Made by a program: the position numbers and the translations under genes. Below, piece after piece: positions 25,602 through 33,275 of a DNA stretch of 64,000 bases. Position 1 is the stretch's first letter. Each line of letters opens with the position of its first letter. Below the pieces are notes generated by a model, which was not told where the DNA came from, did no database searches, and saw only the letters and a program-made list of their open reading frames with translations. Origin of the DNA: DATAPE01 sp034667525 (GTDB taxonomy: Bacteria > Actinomycetota > CADDZG01 > WHSQ01); assembly GCA_034667525.1 (NCBI GenBank), contig JAXDJO010000013.1:53324-117323 (forward strand). The letters are read 5' to 3'.

Positions 25602-27257
25602 ATGGCCACTAGCGACGGCATCGAGGGGGCACCAGGCGGCCCTCGGCAGATCTTCGTCCGGAAGAGCACGGGTCTGGTCCGAGAGGCGTCGGCGCTGGAC
25701 GCCACCATCTTCAATGCGGTCTTCTCGGCCCCCGTAGGAGCCACGCTGGCATGGGGCGTCTTCTTTGCCCTATCGGTCTTTCCGGGGGCAGATCTGGTGA
25801 CCGCCACGCTGATCGCATTCCTGCTGAATATCCCCGTGCTGATCATGATGGCTCTGCTCTCTTCGAGCATGCCGCGCACCGGAGGGGACTACGTGTGGGT
25901 CAGCAGGATCCTTGTCCCTCCGTTGGCCATCGTCTCTAATTTCGGAGCGGCCTTTTCCGCCATGATCGGCGCCACCTTCTGGGCCCGCTACTTTCCCGTG
26001 TTTGCGCTGGGGCCGATCCTGGCGACCCTCGGGATCTTCTTCCACAACTCGACTCTCATCGATTGGGGCACGAAGTTTCAGACGGAGAAGGTGTGGATCT
26101 TCCTTGGCGGCTTCTTCATGATCGCGTTGATGACCTGGATCCTCATCTCGGGGACCAAGCGAACGCTGAGGTGGCAGAACGTCTTTTGGATCATCGCCTC
26201 GATAGGCACTTTCATTGCGTTCGTGGTGTTGATCTTCGGATCGTCCGGCGCGTTCCAGAGCAACTTCAACGCTCTGTCGGCTCGGTTCGGAGGGGGAAGC
26301 GACGCTTATCACCGGGTTATCGCCGCAGCAAGGGGCCAGATCGCCACTTCGCCGCTTCCCGGAAAGGGCTCGAGCACCATCCCCGCGATCTTCGTGATCA
26401 TGGTGTTCATGATGTGGAACTGGTGGAGTGTCTATCTTGCCGGAGAGCTGAAGAGTGCCTCGAACCGGAACCGGCAGATGTCGATCATGTTCGGCGCCTT
26501 GATCTGGGACACCGTCTTCATCTCATTGGGCGTGCTGCTGATCTACAAGACTGCAAGCTACGCGTTCATGTCGGCAGTGAACACTGCCGGCAACGCGGCG
26601 TACAAGATACCGACCGGGCCCTGGTACCACTTCCTGGCGTCGCTGGTGATCAATAACAAATTCCTAACGGTGCTGATCGTTGGCTCGTTCCTGTTCTGGA
26701 GTCTCCCCGCGATGGTCGGCAACGTATTCATGCCCGTCCGCACGGTGTTCGCCTGGGCCTTCGATAGATTGCTGCCCGAGAAGCTGGCCGAAGTTAACGA
26801 GAATACTCATTCGCCGGTTCCCGCCATCCTGCTCGTGATGGGTCTCGTTACCGTGATGTTGATCTGGAGCGTCGTCGCGACGACCTTCGCAACATGGCTC
26901 GCTCTCGGTGTGCTTGCCGGAGTGGTCTGCGTATGGATCGTTTGCATCGCCGCATTCATGTTCCCGGAGCGCCGCCCGGACCTTTATCAGGCGTCTCCGG
27001 CGAACATCAACGTTGCCGGAATCCCGCTGCTCAAGATCGTCTCGCCGCTGTCCTTCATCGTGATGGTCTTCCTGGTTTGGGAAACCTTGAAGTACCCCCC
27101 GCTGGCCATCGGGGTGTCCCAGCATTGGTGGTACGTGCCTGTGTTCATGCTGGCGACTGCGGCTGTCGGTCTCGTCGTCTACTACGTCGCCAGAGCGGTC
27201 CGGCACAGCCAGGGAATCGATCTCGACCTCGTGTATCAGGAGTTGCCGCCGGACTGA
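25602..27257 (+). CDS. APC-superfamily permease
   Basis: 551 residues with about 12-14 transmembrane segments. The first helix contains FNAVFSAPVGATLAWGVFF, and a second conserved part is SSMPRTGGDYVWVSRIL, the family's equivalent of the P-R-S-G-G-x-Y motif between helices 2 and 3. Start ATG 25602 follows AGGAGGAGG; earlier in-frame codons are less likely. APC carriers usually take up amino acids, polyamines or related amines, yet this gene is divergent from a sugar kinase operon. The transported compound may therefore be an amino- or nucleoside-like sugar derivative (inference). Confidence 0.85.
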   Translation: MATSDGIEGAPGGPRQIFVRKSTGLVREASALDATIFNAVFSAPVGATLAWGVFFALSVFPGADLVTATLIAFLLNIPVLIMMALLSSSMPRTGGDYVWVSRILVPPLAIVSNFGAAFSAMIGATFWARYFPVFALGPILATLGIFFHNSTLIDWGTKFQTEKVWIFLGGFFMIALMTWILISGTKRTLRWQNVFWIIASIGTFIAFVVLIFGSSGAFQSNFNALSARFGGGSDAYHRVIAAARGQIATSPLPGKGSSTIPAIFVIMVFMMWNWWSVYLAGELKSASNRNRQMSIMFGALIWDTVFISLGVLLIYKTASYAFMSAVNTAGNAAYKIPTGPWYHFLASLVINNKFLTVLIVGSFLFWSLPAMVGNVFMPVRTVFAWAFDRLLPEKLAEVNENTHSPVPAILLVMGLVTVMLIWSVVATTFATWLALGVLAGVVCVWIVCIAAFMFPERRPDLYQASPANINVAGIPLLKIVSPLSFIVMVFLVWETLKYPPLAIGVSQHWWYVPVFMLATAAVGLVVYYVARAVRHSQGIDLDLVYQELPPD

Positions 27258-27270
27258 CCCGGGAGGCCTC

Positions 27271-28053
27271 TCAGCGTCTGGCTTCCTCCGGTTCTTCGTA
27301 CCACCGGAGGCGTTCACCCACGCGCGCTCGCATGCGCCAGCGGGGGGACTTCGGAGCGATGTCGAGAGTTTCAACGATCGCACCGATGCGCCCGCCGACC
27401 AACACCGCCTCCGCCTCATCCAATGCGATCCCCGCGAGGGCTTCCTGGACTTCGAGAAGCGTTTTTCGCAAGGTGTGCTCAAGGCCCCAGTCGTTGTGCG
27501 TAGCTTCCGCAATCCGATCTAAATCGATCCCTCCCACGGCGACGGCATGGTCCAACAGCAGGGCGACGATGTCCTTGACGTCTTTCTCATTGAGCTGGAT
27601 GACCTGCGCCTTCGTGAGCAACAGATCGGTAACGGGGATCGTGGTGTCGTCGAGCGTGAGACGCTTCTTTAGCTCCAGGGTGTGGCACATCACGAAGCGA
27701 TCGAGCAGAACATCTACGGGGCGGCCCCGCAGTGGATCGGTGAAGTTCAATCGTTGAGCGCCGTGTAGCGCGTTGAAGAGTTTGTCGGGCTCGTAGCCGT
27801 GGCCTTCGAAGAAACGTGAGAGCGCGCCATTGTTCTTGGAGATCGAGACAAAGTCGATGTCGCCGTAGCTTCGCGCTAGGGAAGTGCGGCGGGCGCTGGG
27901 GCAGCGGAACCAGATAGCGGTTCCACCGATCAGCCTCAACGGAACCTCGAGCCCCTTCGTTGCTGCGATCAAGCGCATCGCTTCCTGTGGTGTGTCCTCA
28001 CAGGTCTCGAGAGCACTTTGTTCGGGATCGGCAGATGCACCCTCGTTCTCCAC
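27271..28053 (-). CDS. Nucleotidyltransferase-fold protein
   Basis: 260 residues. LRLIGGTAIWFR (about 40-51) followed by YGDIDFVS (about 62-69) and PVDVLLDRF gives the GG...D-x-D...D pattern of Pol-beta-like nucleotidyltransferases. This is the arrangement seen in AbiEii-type and minimal NTases. The rest of the protein is helical with no second recognisable domain. No antitoxin gene is adjacent, so a toxin-antitoxin role is not supported. It follows the helicase gene by 24 bp on the same strand and is likely co-transcribed. Convergent with the APC permease. Substrate unknown. Confidence 0.62.
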   Translation of the reverse strand: MENEGASADPEQSALETCEDTPQEAMRLIAATKGLEVPLRLIGGTAIWFRCPSARRTSLARSYGDIDFVSISKNNGALSRFFEGHGYEPDKLFNALHGAQRLNFTDPLRGRPVDVLLDRFVMCHTLELKKRLTLDDTTIPVTDLLLTKAQVIQLNEKDVKDIVALLLDHAVAVGGIDLDRIAEATHNDWGLEHTLRKTLLEVQEALAGIALDEAEAVLVGGRIGAIVETLDIAPKSPRWRMRARVGERLRWYEEPEEARR

Positions 28054-28077
28054 GGGAGCCGAGTGTAGGGGCAGGTT

Positions 28078-29991
28078 CTAGCGCTTCGGTGCGGCCTCCG
28101 TATGTGAGTGGAGAACCATCAGCACCTCGCTGCCGTAGCGCTCGAGCTTTGTGGGACCGATCCCCGGGATGGCTGCCAGGTCTTCCAGGCAGACCGGCTG
28201 TTGCTCGGCGATCTCCTCCAGAGTGGCATCGTGGAAGACGATGAAGGCGGGCACCGAGTCCACCTTGGAGCGCTGTCTCCGCCATTCCTTGAGGGCGCCG
28301 AGGATGGGGCTGGGCGATGTTTCGCTGGGTGCTGGCGGGATCGTCTTTCCGGTTGTCCGCGCCCCCGCCTCTCGCAACTCGCCTACAAAGGCGCTTGCCT
28401 TCCGGCGTCCATCGTTGACCCACGTGATAGTCAGAGCCGTCTTGGCGCGCGTGATTCCCACATAGAAAAGACGCCTCTCTTCCGCGATGGCCTGTTCCGA
28501 TTTGGAGCGGCGGAAAGGTAACTCCCCGTCTTGCACCTGCGGAAGAAATACAGCTTCGAATTCGAGCCCTTTGGCGCGGTGGTATGTCAGGAGGTTGACG
28601 CCACGGCCCCCTTCGCTACCGAAGCGCCCCTCTATATCTCTTACGAAGTCCACGCAAGTACGCGTGCCATCATCGAATTCTTCAGAGAGGCGGATGAAGC
28701 GGCCAAGGTCGTTCTGGCGCGTTATCTCTTGCTCGCCGAGACCATCAGGCAGATCCTCGAGATAGCCCGCGCGCGTCGCCAACTTTCCAACTTCCCCCGC
28801 GACCGAGGTGGATGTCTTCCTTCGCAGCGATGCAACCATCTGACGCGCCGTCTGCCGGTTAAGGAACGCGCCGTCTCGTACCTGATAGGGGATGCCCTCC
28901 GCTGCAAGCGCCTCTTCGTAGTCCTCCGAACGGAAGTTCAACCGGTACAGGATCGCCATCTCCTCATATGCGCCGCCTTGTTGGTGGAGCGCTTTCATCT
29001 GGTCGATCAGAGAAGTCATCTCCGCGGCTGGATCCGAGAAGCTTCGCAATGTGCACTCTGGCCCGTCGCCTCTGACTGCCCGCAAGATTTTCTTGGCGCC
29101 GCCGAGCCGGGGCACGAGGCGATTGGCCATAGCTAGAACCTGGGGCGTGGACCGGTAGTTGTCCTCGAGCCGCACGATCTTGGTCCCTACAAAACGGTCC
29201 GGCATCCCCAGCAGATAGCTCGGGGTTGCTCCGGTGAACCCGTAGATCGACTGGTAGTCGTCGCCGACCACGCAGAGCTGGTCGCGTTCGCCCAGCCACG
29301 TTCGAAGAAGCGTTTCCTGAAGGAGATTGACGTCCTGGTATTCGTCGACCGTGAATGCCATATAGCGGGCGCTGAACTCTTCGAGGGCGGCCTCGTCGGT
29401 ATCGAACATCTGGATCGTGCGTTCGAGCAGATCTTCGAAGTCGATCAGGTTCCGGTCGGACTTGCCGCGCTCGTAGCGCTTATAAACGCTGGCCATCAAG
29501 TCTGCTGGGATGGGCGGTTCGTGCTCGTCGAGCGACCCGAGGTAGAGATCCGGTGGGACGCGGCGGTTCTTTGCCCACTCGACTTCGGTGGCGAGATCGG
29601 CTGCGGGGCGGAACCGGTAGGGCTTGGGCAGCGTGTTGGCGATCTGGCGCAGGGCCACGACCTTGGACGGCATGATCTGTGGCGGCGGGTCGTTCGAGAA
29701 ATACCGCAACTGTCCAAGCGCGGCTGAGTGGAAGGTGCGTGCTCTGATCCCTTCGACCCCGAGAGCCGTAAGGCGCGCCCGCATCTCTCCCGCGGCCTTA
29801 TCCGTGAAGGTGACTGCCAGGATCGCCGAGGGCTCGAAAGTGTTTGTCAGCACCTGGTTCGCGATGCGGCGCGTGATCGTGGTCGTCTTTCCCGAGCCCG
29901 CCCCGGCGAGGATGCACACGGGCCCCCCGACCGCTTGCACCGACTCGCGCTGCCGCTCGTTCAGTTCGCTGAAGACCCTATCTCTATCCAC
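28078..29991 (-). CDS. UvrD/Rep-family ATP-dependent DNA helicase with C-terminal HRDC domain (UvrD2-like)
   Basis: 637 residues of superfamily 1A. Walker A is GAGSGKTT (30-37), TFHSAAL motif Ia/Ib follows, motif II VDEYQDVN is near 215, motif III VVGDDYQSIYGFTGA, motif IV LEDNYRS, motif V LLTYHRAKGLEFEAVFL and motif VI EERRLFYVGITRAK. The last ~65 residues, with CLEDLAAIPGIGPTKLERYG, form an HRDC domain. Mycobacterial UvrD2 combines a UvrD core with HRDC, so this is probably its counterpart; a tetracysteine segment was not seen. Role: unwinding during DNA repair or recombination. It is followed by the NTase gene. Confidence 0.9.
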   Translation of the reverse strand: MDRDRVFSELNERQRESVQAVGGPVCILAGAGSGKTTTITRRIANQVLTNTFEPSAILAVTFTDKAAGEMRARLTALGVEGIRARTFHSAALGQLRYFSNDPPPQIMPSKVVALRQIANTLPKPYRFRPAADLATEVEWAKNRRVPPDLYLGSLDEHEPPIPADLMASVYKRYERGKSDRNLIDFEDLLERTIQMFDTDEAALEEFSARYMAFTVDEYQDVNLLQETLLRTWLGERDQLCVVGDDYQSIYGFTGATPSYLLGMPDRFVGTKIVRLEDNYRSTPQVLAMANRLVPRLGGAKKILRAVRGDGPECTLRSFSDPAAEMTSLIDQMKALHQQGGAYEEMAILYRLNFRSEDYEEALAAEGIPYQVRDGAFLNRQTARQMVASLRRKTSTSVAGEVGKLATRAGYLEDLPDGLGEQEITRQNDLGRFIRLSEEFDDGTRTCVDFVRDIEGRFGSEGGRGVNLLTYHRAKGLEFEAVFLPQVQDGELPFRRSKSEQAIAEERRLFYVGITRAKTALTITWVNDGRRKASAFVGELREAGARTTGKTIPPAPSETSPSPILGALKEWRRQRSKVDSVPAFIVFHDATLEEIAEQQPVCLEDLAAIPGIGPTKLERYGSEVLMVLHSHTEAAPKR

Positions 29992-30066
29992 GCGGGCAGC
30001 GTACGCGGCCCGTGCGACGGGGAACCGCTGCTCTCAGCTTTTCGCGGCTTTGTATTGCCCGGGGGC

Positions 30067-31008
30067 TCAGGTCGTCGCGCTCAGGTACGCATCGTGGGCC
30101 ATGGCCATGTACTGCGGTGAGCCCGCTGCACCGATATCGGGGTAGTTCCCGTCGATCCACACGCACAGACCAGACATCAACGGGAAGCTCCCCTTAAGGG
30201 CCGGAACTATCCCCGCAAAGAAGGCGCCGCGGTTGTATGCCTCTTGGTCAGCTGCCACCTCGGCGTTGGTCTCGCAGACCATGGTCGGCTTTCGAGCAAG
30301 CGTTCCGTTCTTGGGGTTGCAGCGGAAGTAAAACGGCGCGAAGAGGTCGCGGAAGCTGTGCCAGTTGCCTACTCGCGCGTAGCCGTCAACACCGCAGACG
30401 TCGACGTAGTTGTCCCCTGGGTACCACGGCTCGTACGCGGCCCCTGCGGTCGCCGGGCACCACACGAAGCGAACATTCGAGGTGTGAGAGAACAGATCAT
30501 GTATGTGCCGCCAGGCATCGATGTACTCGCTCTGATTCGTGGTGTACCAGGGTGCGAAGGAATGATTCATTTCGCGCAGAGGCCGGAGAAGCACGGTGCC
30601 GGAGAGAGACCCGAGGGCATCTGCCCACTTGGTGATCTGCGGATCGAATCCCCCGGCCGCGATCGCAGCATTGCCGGGGTAATCCGACTGTTTCAGCCTG
30701 CCGAAGCAGTTGACGATGGGGGTCACACCTCGAGACAGAAGCCAGGCCTCGTCCGTGCCCGGGTTGTCGTGGAAGTTGTAGAGCGTGTGGGTCAGCTGGA
30801 TGGGGCGATCAAGAGCGGATTCATCCGAAACGAATTGCGCTCGATCGAAGACGGGTGGTTGGCCGGCGAACGAGGTCTGGCCGAAGGCTATGGCGCGCGA
30901 GGGGGCCCCGGGTTCAGAACCCTCCCGCAGAGTGACCGCAAGAATGCCTCCGCCGGCAAGCACGGCACATCCGGCGAGGAACTCCCGCCGGGAGATTGTC
31001 AGGCCCAT
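30067..31008 (-). CDS. Tat-exported glycoside hydrolase, GH26 beta-mannanase-like
   Basis: 313 residues. The N-terminus ISRREFLAGCAVLAGGGILAV is a twin-arginine signal (RRxFL). The cysteine in LAGC could alternatively be a lipobox. The body resembles GH26: LLRPLREMNHSFAPWY carries the likely acid/base glutamate, a long run with VRFVWCPAT and WYPGDNYVDVCGVDGY matches the barrel strands, and PTMVCETNAEV holds the probable nucleophile glutamate. It likely cleaves a beta-mannan or related polysaccharide outside the cell. Overall match is by motif only. Upstream neighbour is the DUF5808 gene, 21 bp away. Confidence 0.75.
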   Translation of the reverse strand: MGLTISRREFLAGCAVLAGGGILAVTLREGSEPGAPSRAIAFGQTSFAGQPPVFDRAQFVSDESALDRPIQLTHTLYNFHDNPGTDEAWLLSRGVTPIVNCFGRLKQSDYPGNAAIAAGGFDPQITKWADALGSLSGTVLLRPLREMNHSFAPWYTTNQSEYIDAWRHIHDLFSHTSNVRFVWCPATAGAAYEPWYPGDNYVDVCGVDGYARVGNWHSFRDLFAPFYFRCNPKNGTLARKPTMVCETNAEVAADQEAYNRGAFFAGIVPALKGSFPLMSGLCVWIDGNYPDIGAAGSPQYMAMAHDAYLSATT

Positions 31009-31029
31009 TCTGTGGCGACCGACCCGATG

Positions 31030-31314
31030 TCATTGCCCTCCCCGGGAGCGGACCAGGCGCACGACGCGGCCCACATTGATCGTCCACCCCACCCCGAATA
31101 ACTGAGGTACGAGTACCCGGTCATCGTCGGGATTCCAATATCTTTCCCGGATCCGCTTCGGAGTTGGAATACGGAAGTCGTAGGGCACGGGTCCGACCGT
31201 TCCCTTCCATTCTCGGTCCGACGACGATTTGCGGATCTCCCGAACGATGGCGATCGCTGCGAGCCCGACGGCAGCGACCCTCAAGATGCCGGAAGGTCCG
31301 AATGGTCTCGCCAT
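31030..31314 (-). CDS. DUF5808-domain small protein
   Basis: 94 residues. An N-terminal hydrophobic helix (about 11-24, ILRVAAVGLAAIAIV) is followed by a short charged segment and the C-terminal motif YWNPDDDRVLVPQLFGVGWTINVGR. That matches DUF5808, a small domain of unknown function marked by WNPDDPR-like and FGxGWTxNF-like segments. It probably sits at the membrane. Starts 109 bp after the LitR-like gene and 21 bp before the GH26-like gene, same strand. Confidence 0.75.
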   Translation of the reverse strand: MARPFGPSGILRVAAVGLAAIAIVREIRKSSSDREWKGTVGPVPYDFRIPTPKRIRERYWNPDDDRVLVPQLFGVGWTINVGRVVRLVRSRGGQ

Positions 31315-31423
31315 GGCGTTCCTCCTTGGGTGGCAGGTGGGTTGATGGGGCGTGGTGATTGGCGAAGCTTAGAGGTTGCCCGTCCTCGTCGACGCCACAG
31401 GCTCTCTCTTGCCGCTGCTTGCT

Positions 31424-32326
31424 TCAAGGTTGTGCCGCCAGCTCCCTTCCTGCGAGAGACGATTCGATCAGGGCTGCTGCCTTGACCATCTCCTCGCCCA
31501 GGTAGGTACCGGGGACGCCCCGTCGAGCGCGAGGCGACATGAATGCGCGGCCCCCGTAGAACACTCGCCCGGGCGCTGCATCCCACGCCGCCCGGATGCT
31601 ATTCAGGGTCGCCAGCCGATTGGTTCCTAGTTGGGAGGCGAGAACTATCGCATCCGGTTGCACCAGCTCGATGGCGGACAGCAGAGAGCTAGTCGGCGTC
31701 ACCTCGCCGAGGTAGTGACAGTTCCAGCCTCGCCTCGTGAGCATCACGTAGAAGCCTTCAAGTCCGATCGTATGCAGGTCCTTGGGTCCACATGCAAGCA
31801 CTGCCGAACGCTCTCGCTTTCTCGACCCGGAGATCGCCAGCTGGCCCGATAGCCATCGGCGGATCTCCTGCGACGCGAAGTGTTCGTTGGCCACATCGCA
31901 ATGTCCGGATTCCCAGCGGGTGCCGATCTCACGCAGGACCGGAAGCAGAACCGATTCGATGGTCCGATCGATCCCGATGCCCATCGTTGCCTCCTGGATC
32001 GTCGACCGGATGCCGAAGGCATCGAACCTCATGGCGGCGTCGAGAAGAGCCTGCGTCCAGGCGGCTGGCCCTCGGCTGTCATCCGACCGGCGCTTGCGGA
32101 TCTGCGTGACGGCATCGCCGGCGGCGCGACCGGCGGCCACCTCATCCCGCAGAGACCGCAGTTGCCCGATCTCCTCGATCCCGTAGCGTCGGTGGCTTCC
32201 GTGAGTACGGGAGGGGGTCGGAAAGGCGTATCTCCGCTCCCAAGACCGGATCGTGGGCACGGGTATGCCCAGCAGCAGAGATACCTCCGAGATACGCAGT
32301 CCGGTCTCCGGCACGAAGGGGTCCAT
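31424..32326 (-). CDS. LitR/CarH-type MerR regulator with B12-binding photoreceptor domain
   Basis: 300 residues. Residues 10-50 form a MerR winged HTH (LRISEVSLLLGIPVPTIRSW, then RRYGIEEI). A helical cap domain carries W138-x9-E148-H149, the Wx9EH signature of light-sensing adenosylcobalamin regulators. The B12 fold begins ACGPKDLHTIGLEGF, where D183-x-H185-x-x-G gives the lower axial ligand H185. In CarH/LitR, AdoCbl holds a repressor tetramer on DNA in the dark and light breaks it. Start ATG 32326 has no strong ribosome-binding site. It is divergent from a small protein and an ECF sigma factor, as in the streptomycete litR-litS pair, and is probably autoregulated. Confidence 0.9.
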   Translation of the reverse strand: MDPFVPETGLRISEVSLLLGIPVPTIRSWERRYAFPTPSRTHGSHRRYGIEEIGQLRSLRDEVAAGRAAGDAVTQIRKRRSDDSRGPAAWTQALLDAAMRFDAFGIRSTIQEATMGIGIDRTIESVLLPVLREIGTRWESGHCDVANEHFASQEIRRWLSGQLAISGSRKRERSAVLACGPKDLHTIGLEGFYVMLTRRGWNCHYLGEVTPTSSLLSAIELVQPDAIVLASQLGTNRLATLNSIRAAWDAAPGRVFYGGRAFMSPRARRGVPGTYLGEEMVKAAALIESSLAGRELAAQP

Positions 32327-32351
32327 TAGATCGCCGCCGGACGTGCGCCCA

Positions 32352-32370
32352 GATGCATAGGTTTCGCATC
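32352..32370. promoter_or_regulatory. Inverted repeat in the LitR/ECF-sigma intergenic region
   Basis: GATGC (32352-32356) and GCATC (32366-32370) form an inverted repeat with 9 bp between them, centred in the 78-bp gap between the divergent LitR-like and ECF-sigma genes. It is a candidate operator for the LitR-like regulator. The sequence differs from the TGTACA-type half-sites described for some CarH proteins, so the assignment is tentative. Confidence 0.35.
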
Positions 32371-32404
32371 GACCCGGCTCTGTTGTCTCCCTAGCCTTAG
32401 TCCC

Positions 32405-32650
32405 ATGGACATGTCGGCCATCATCGCTCGGGCGGAGCTCACGGGAGCCCAACCCGCACCGGACAACCACTCCGAGTGGCGCAAAGCGTCGGCGACCCTG
32501 GACGCTCTCGTTTCTTATATGGACGCCATCTGCGCAGAGTGGGCGGCAACGCCGGAGGTCGATCGCCTTGCCGCAGCCCGTCTCGCCGCGGACACCGCCA
32601 GACGGATCCAGGCATGGGTCGGCTCCGGCCTGAAGGGAGAGCAGCAGTGA
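32405..32650 (+). CDS. Small protein translationally coupled to an ECF sigma factor
   Basis: 81 residues, probably helical (EWRKASATLDALVSYMDAICAEW and AAARLAADTARRIQAWV), with one cysteine and no zinc-binding HxxxCxxC, so it is not a ZAS-type anti-sigma factor. Its stop codon overlaps the sigma-factor GTG (GTGA at 32647-32650), indicating coupled translation. ATG 32405 lacks an obvious ribosome-binding site; ATG 32411 is an alternative and the transcript may be leaderless. I do not recognise the family. Its position makes it a candidate modulator of the sigma factor. Confidence 0.65.
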   Translation: MDMSAIIARAELTGAQPAPDNHSEWRKASATLDALVSYMDAICAEWAATPEVDRLAAARLAADTARRIQAWVGSGLKGEQQ

Positions 32651-33228
32651 CGCTCGTTGGTGCCGCGCGCGCCTCGCTGTGGTCGGAAGGTCCCGACGCG
32701 GAGATCGCCGGCCGGATACGGGAGCGGGAGGAATCAGCGCTCCGGGAAGTGGTGGCCGAGCACGGAGGAAGGGTCTTGGGGATCGCTCGAAGAGTTCTTC
32801 GGGACCCGGCGCGAGCGGAAGAAGTGGCCCAGGACACGTTTGTGGCGCTGTGGACCCGGCCCGAAGCATTCGACCCGGCCCGCGGCTCCCTCCGCTCTTT
32901 CCTTGCGGGGGTAGCCCATCACAAAGCGGTGGATCAGATCCGAAAGCAGGAGGTCCGGGACCGCACTACGGGCAAGCTTCTGGAAGCCGACGGCGGTCTC
33001 GCGGGGGCCGGCTCGATCCACGACGCCGACACCGGTGCCGAGGTACGGCGGGCGGTGAGAGCGCTCAGCCCGAAGTTGAGGGAGACGCTGTTCCTCGCTT
33101 TCTACATGGGGTTTACCTATCGAGAGGTCGCACTCGAGCTCGGGATACCCGAAGGAACGGCCAAGAGCCGCATCAGGGACGCGCTCTCGCATCTGCGTCA
33201 CGAGCTTGCCGTACGGGTCGAAGTCTGA
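32647..33228 (+). CDS. ECF-family RNA polymerase sigma factor (LitS-like by context)
   Basis: 193 residues. Sigma-2 region: VVAEHGGRVLGIARRVLRD, then RAEEVAQDTFVALWTRPEAFDPARG and LRSFLAGVAHHKAVDQIRKQ (regions 2.1-2.4). Sigma-4 region: LSPKLRETLFLAFYMGFTYREVALELGIPEGTAKSRIRDALSHLR. The length and linker are those of ECF sigma factors. Start GTG 32647 overlaps the upstream small gene by 4 bp. By analogy with streptomycete LitS, next to LitR and needed for light-induced transcription, it may direct light-response genes. That analogy is inferred from gene order. Confidence 0.92.
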   Translation: MTLVGAARASLWSEGPDAEIAGRIREREESALREVVAEHGGRVLGIARRVLRDPARAEEVAQDTFVALWTRPEAFDPARGSLRSFLAGVAHHKAVDQIRKQEVRDRTTGKLLEADGGLAGAGSIHDADTGAEVRRAVRALSPKLRETLFLAFYMGFTYREVALELGIPEGTAKSRIRDALSHLRHELAVRVEV

Positions 33229-33275
33229 GCTGGACGCGCTCGGTCTCTCCATGGGGTCGGGGACCTTCTATCCGG

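Noticed and set aside
27271..28053. Type IV toxin-antitoxin (AbiE) system
   Set aside because: The NTase-fold protein has AbiEii-like motifs, but no AbiEi-type antitoxin gene is adjacent; neighbours are a helicase and a permease.
32327..32869. N-terminal extension of the LitR-like gene up to 32869
   Set aside because: It runs across the divergent sigma-factor operon and its promoter. The MerR HTH starts right after ATG 32326.
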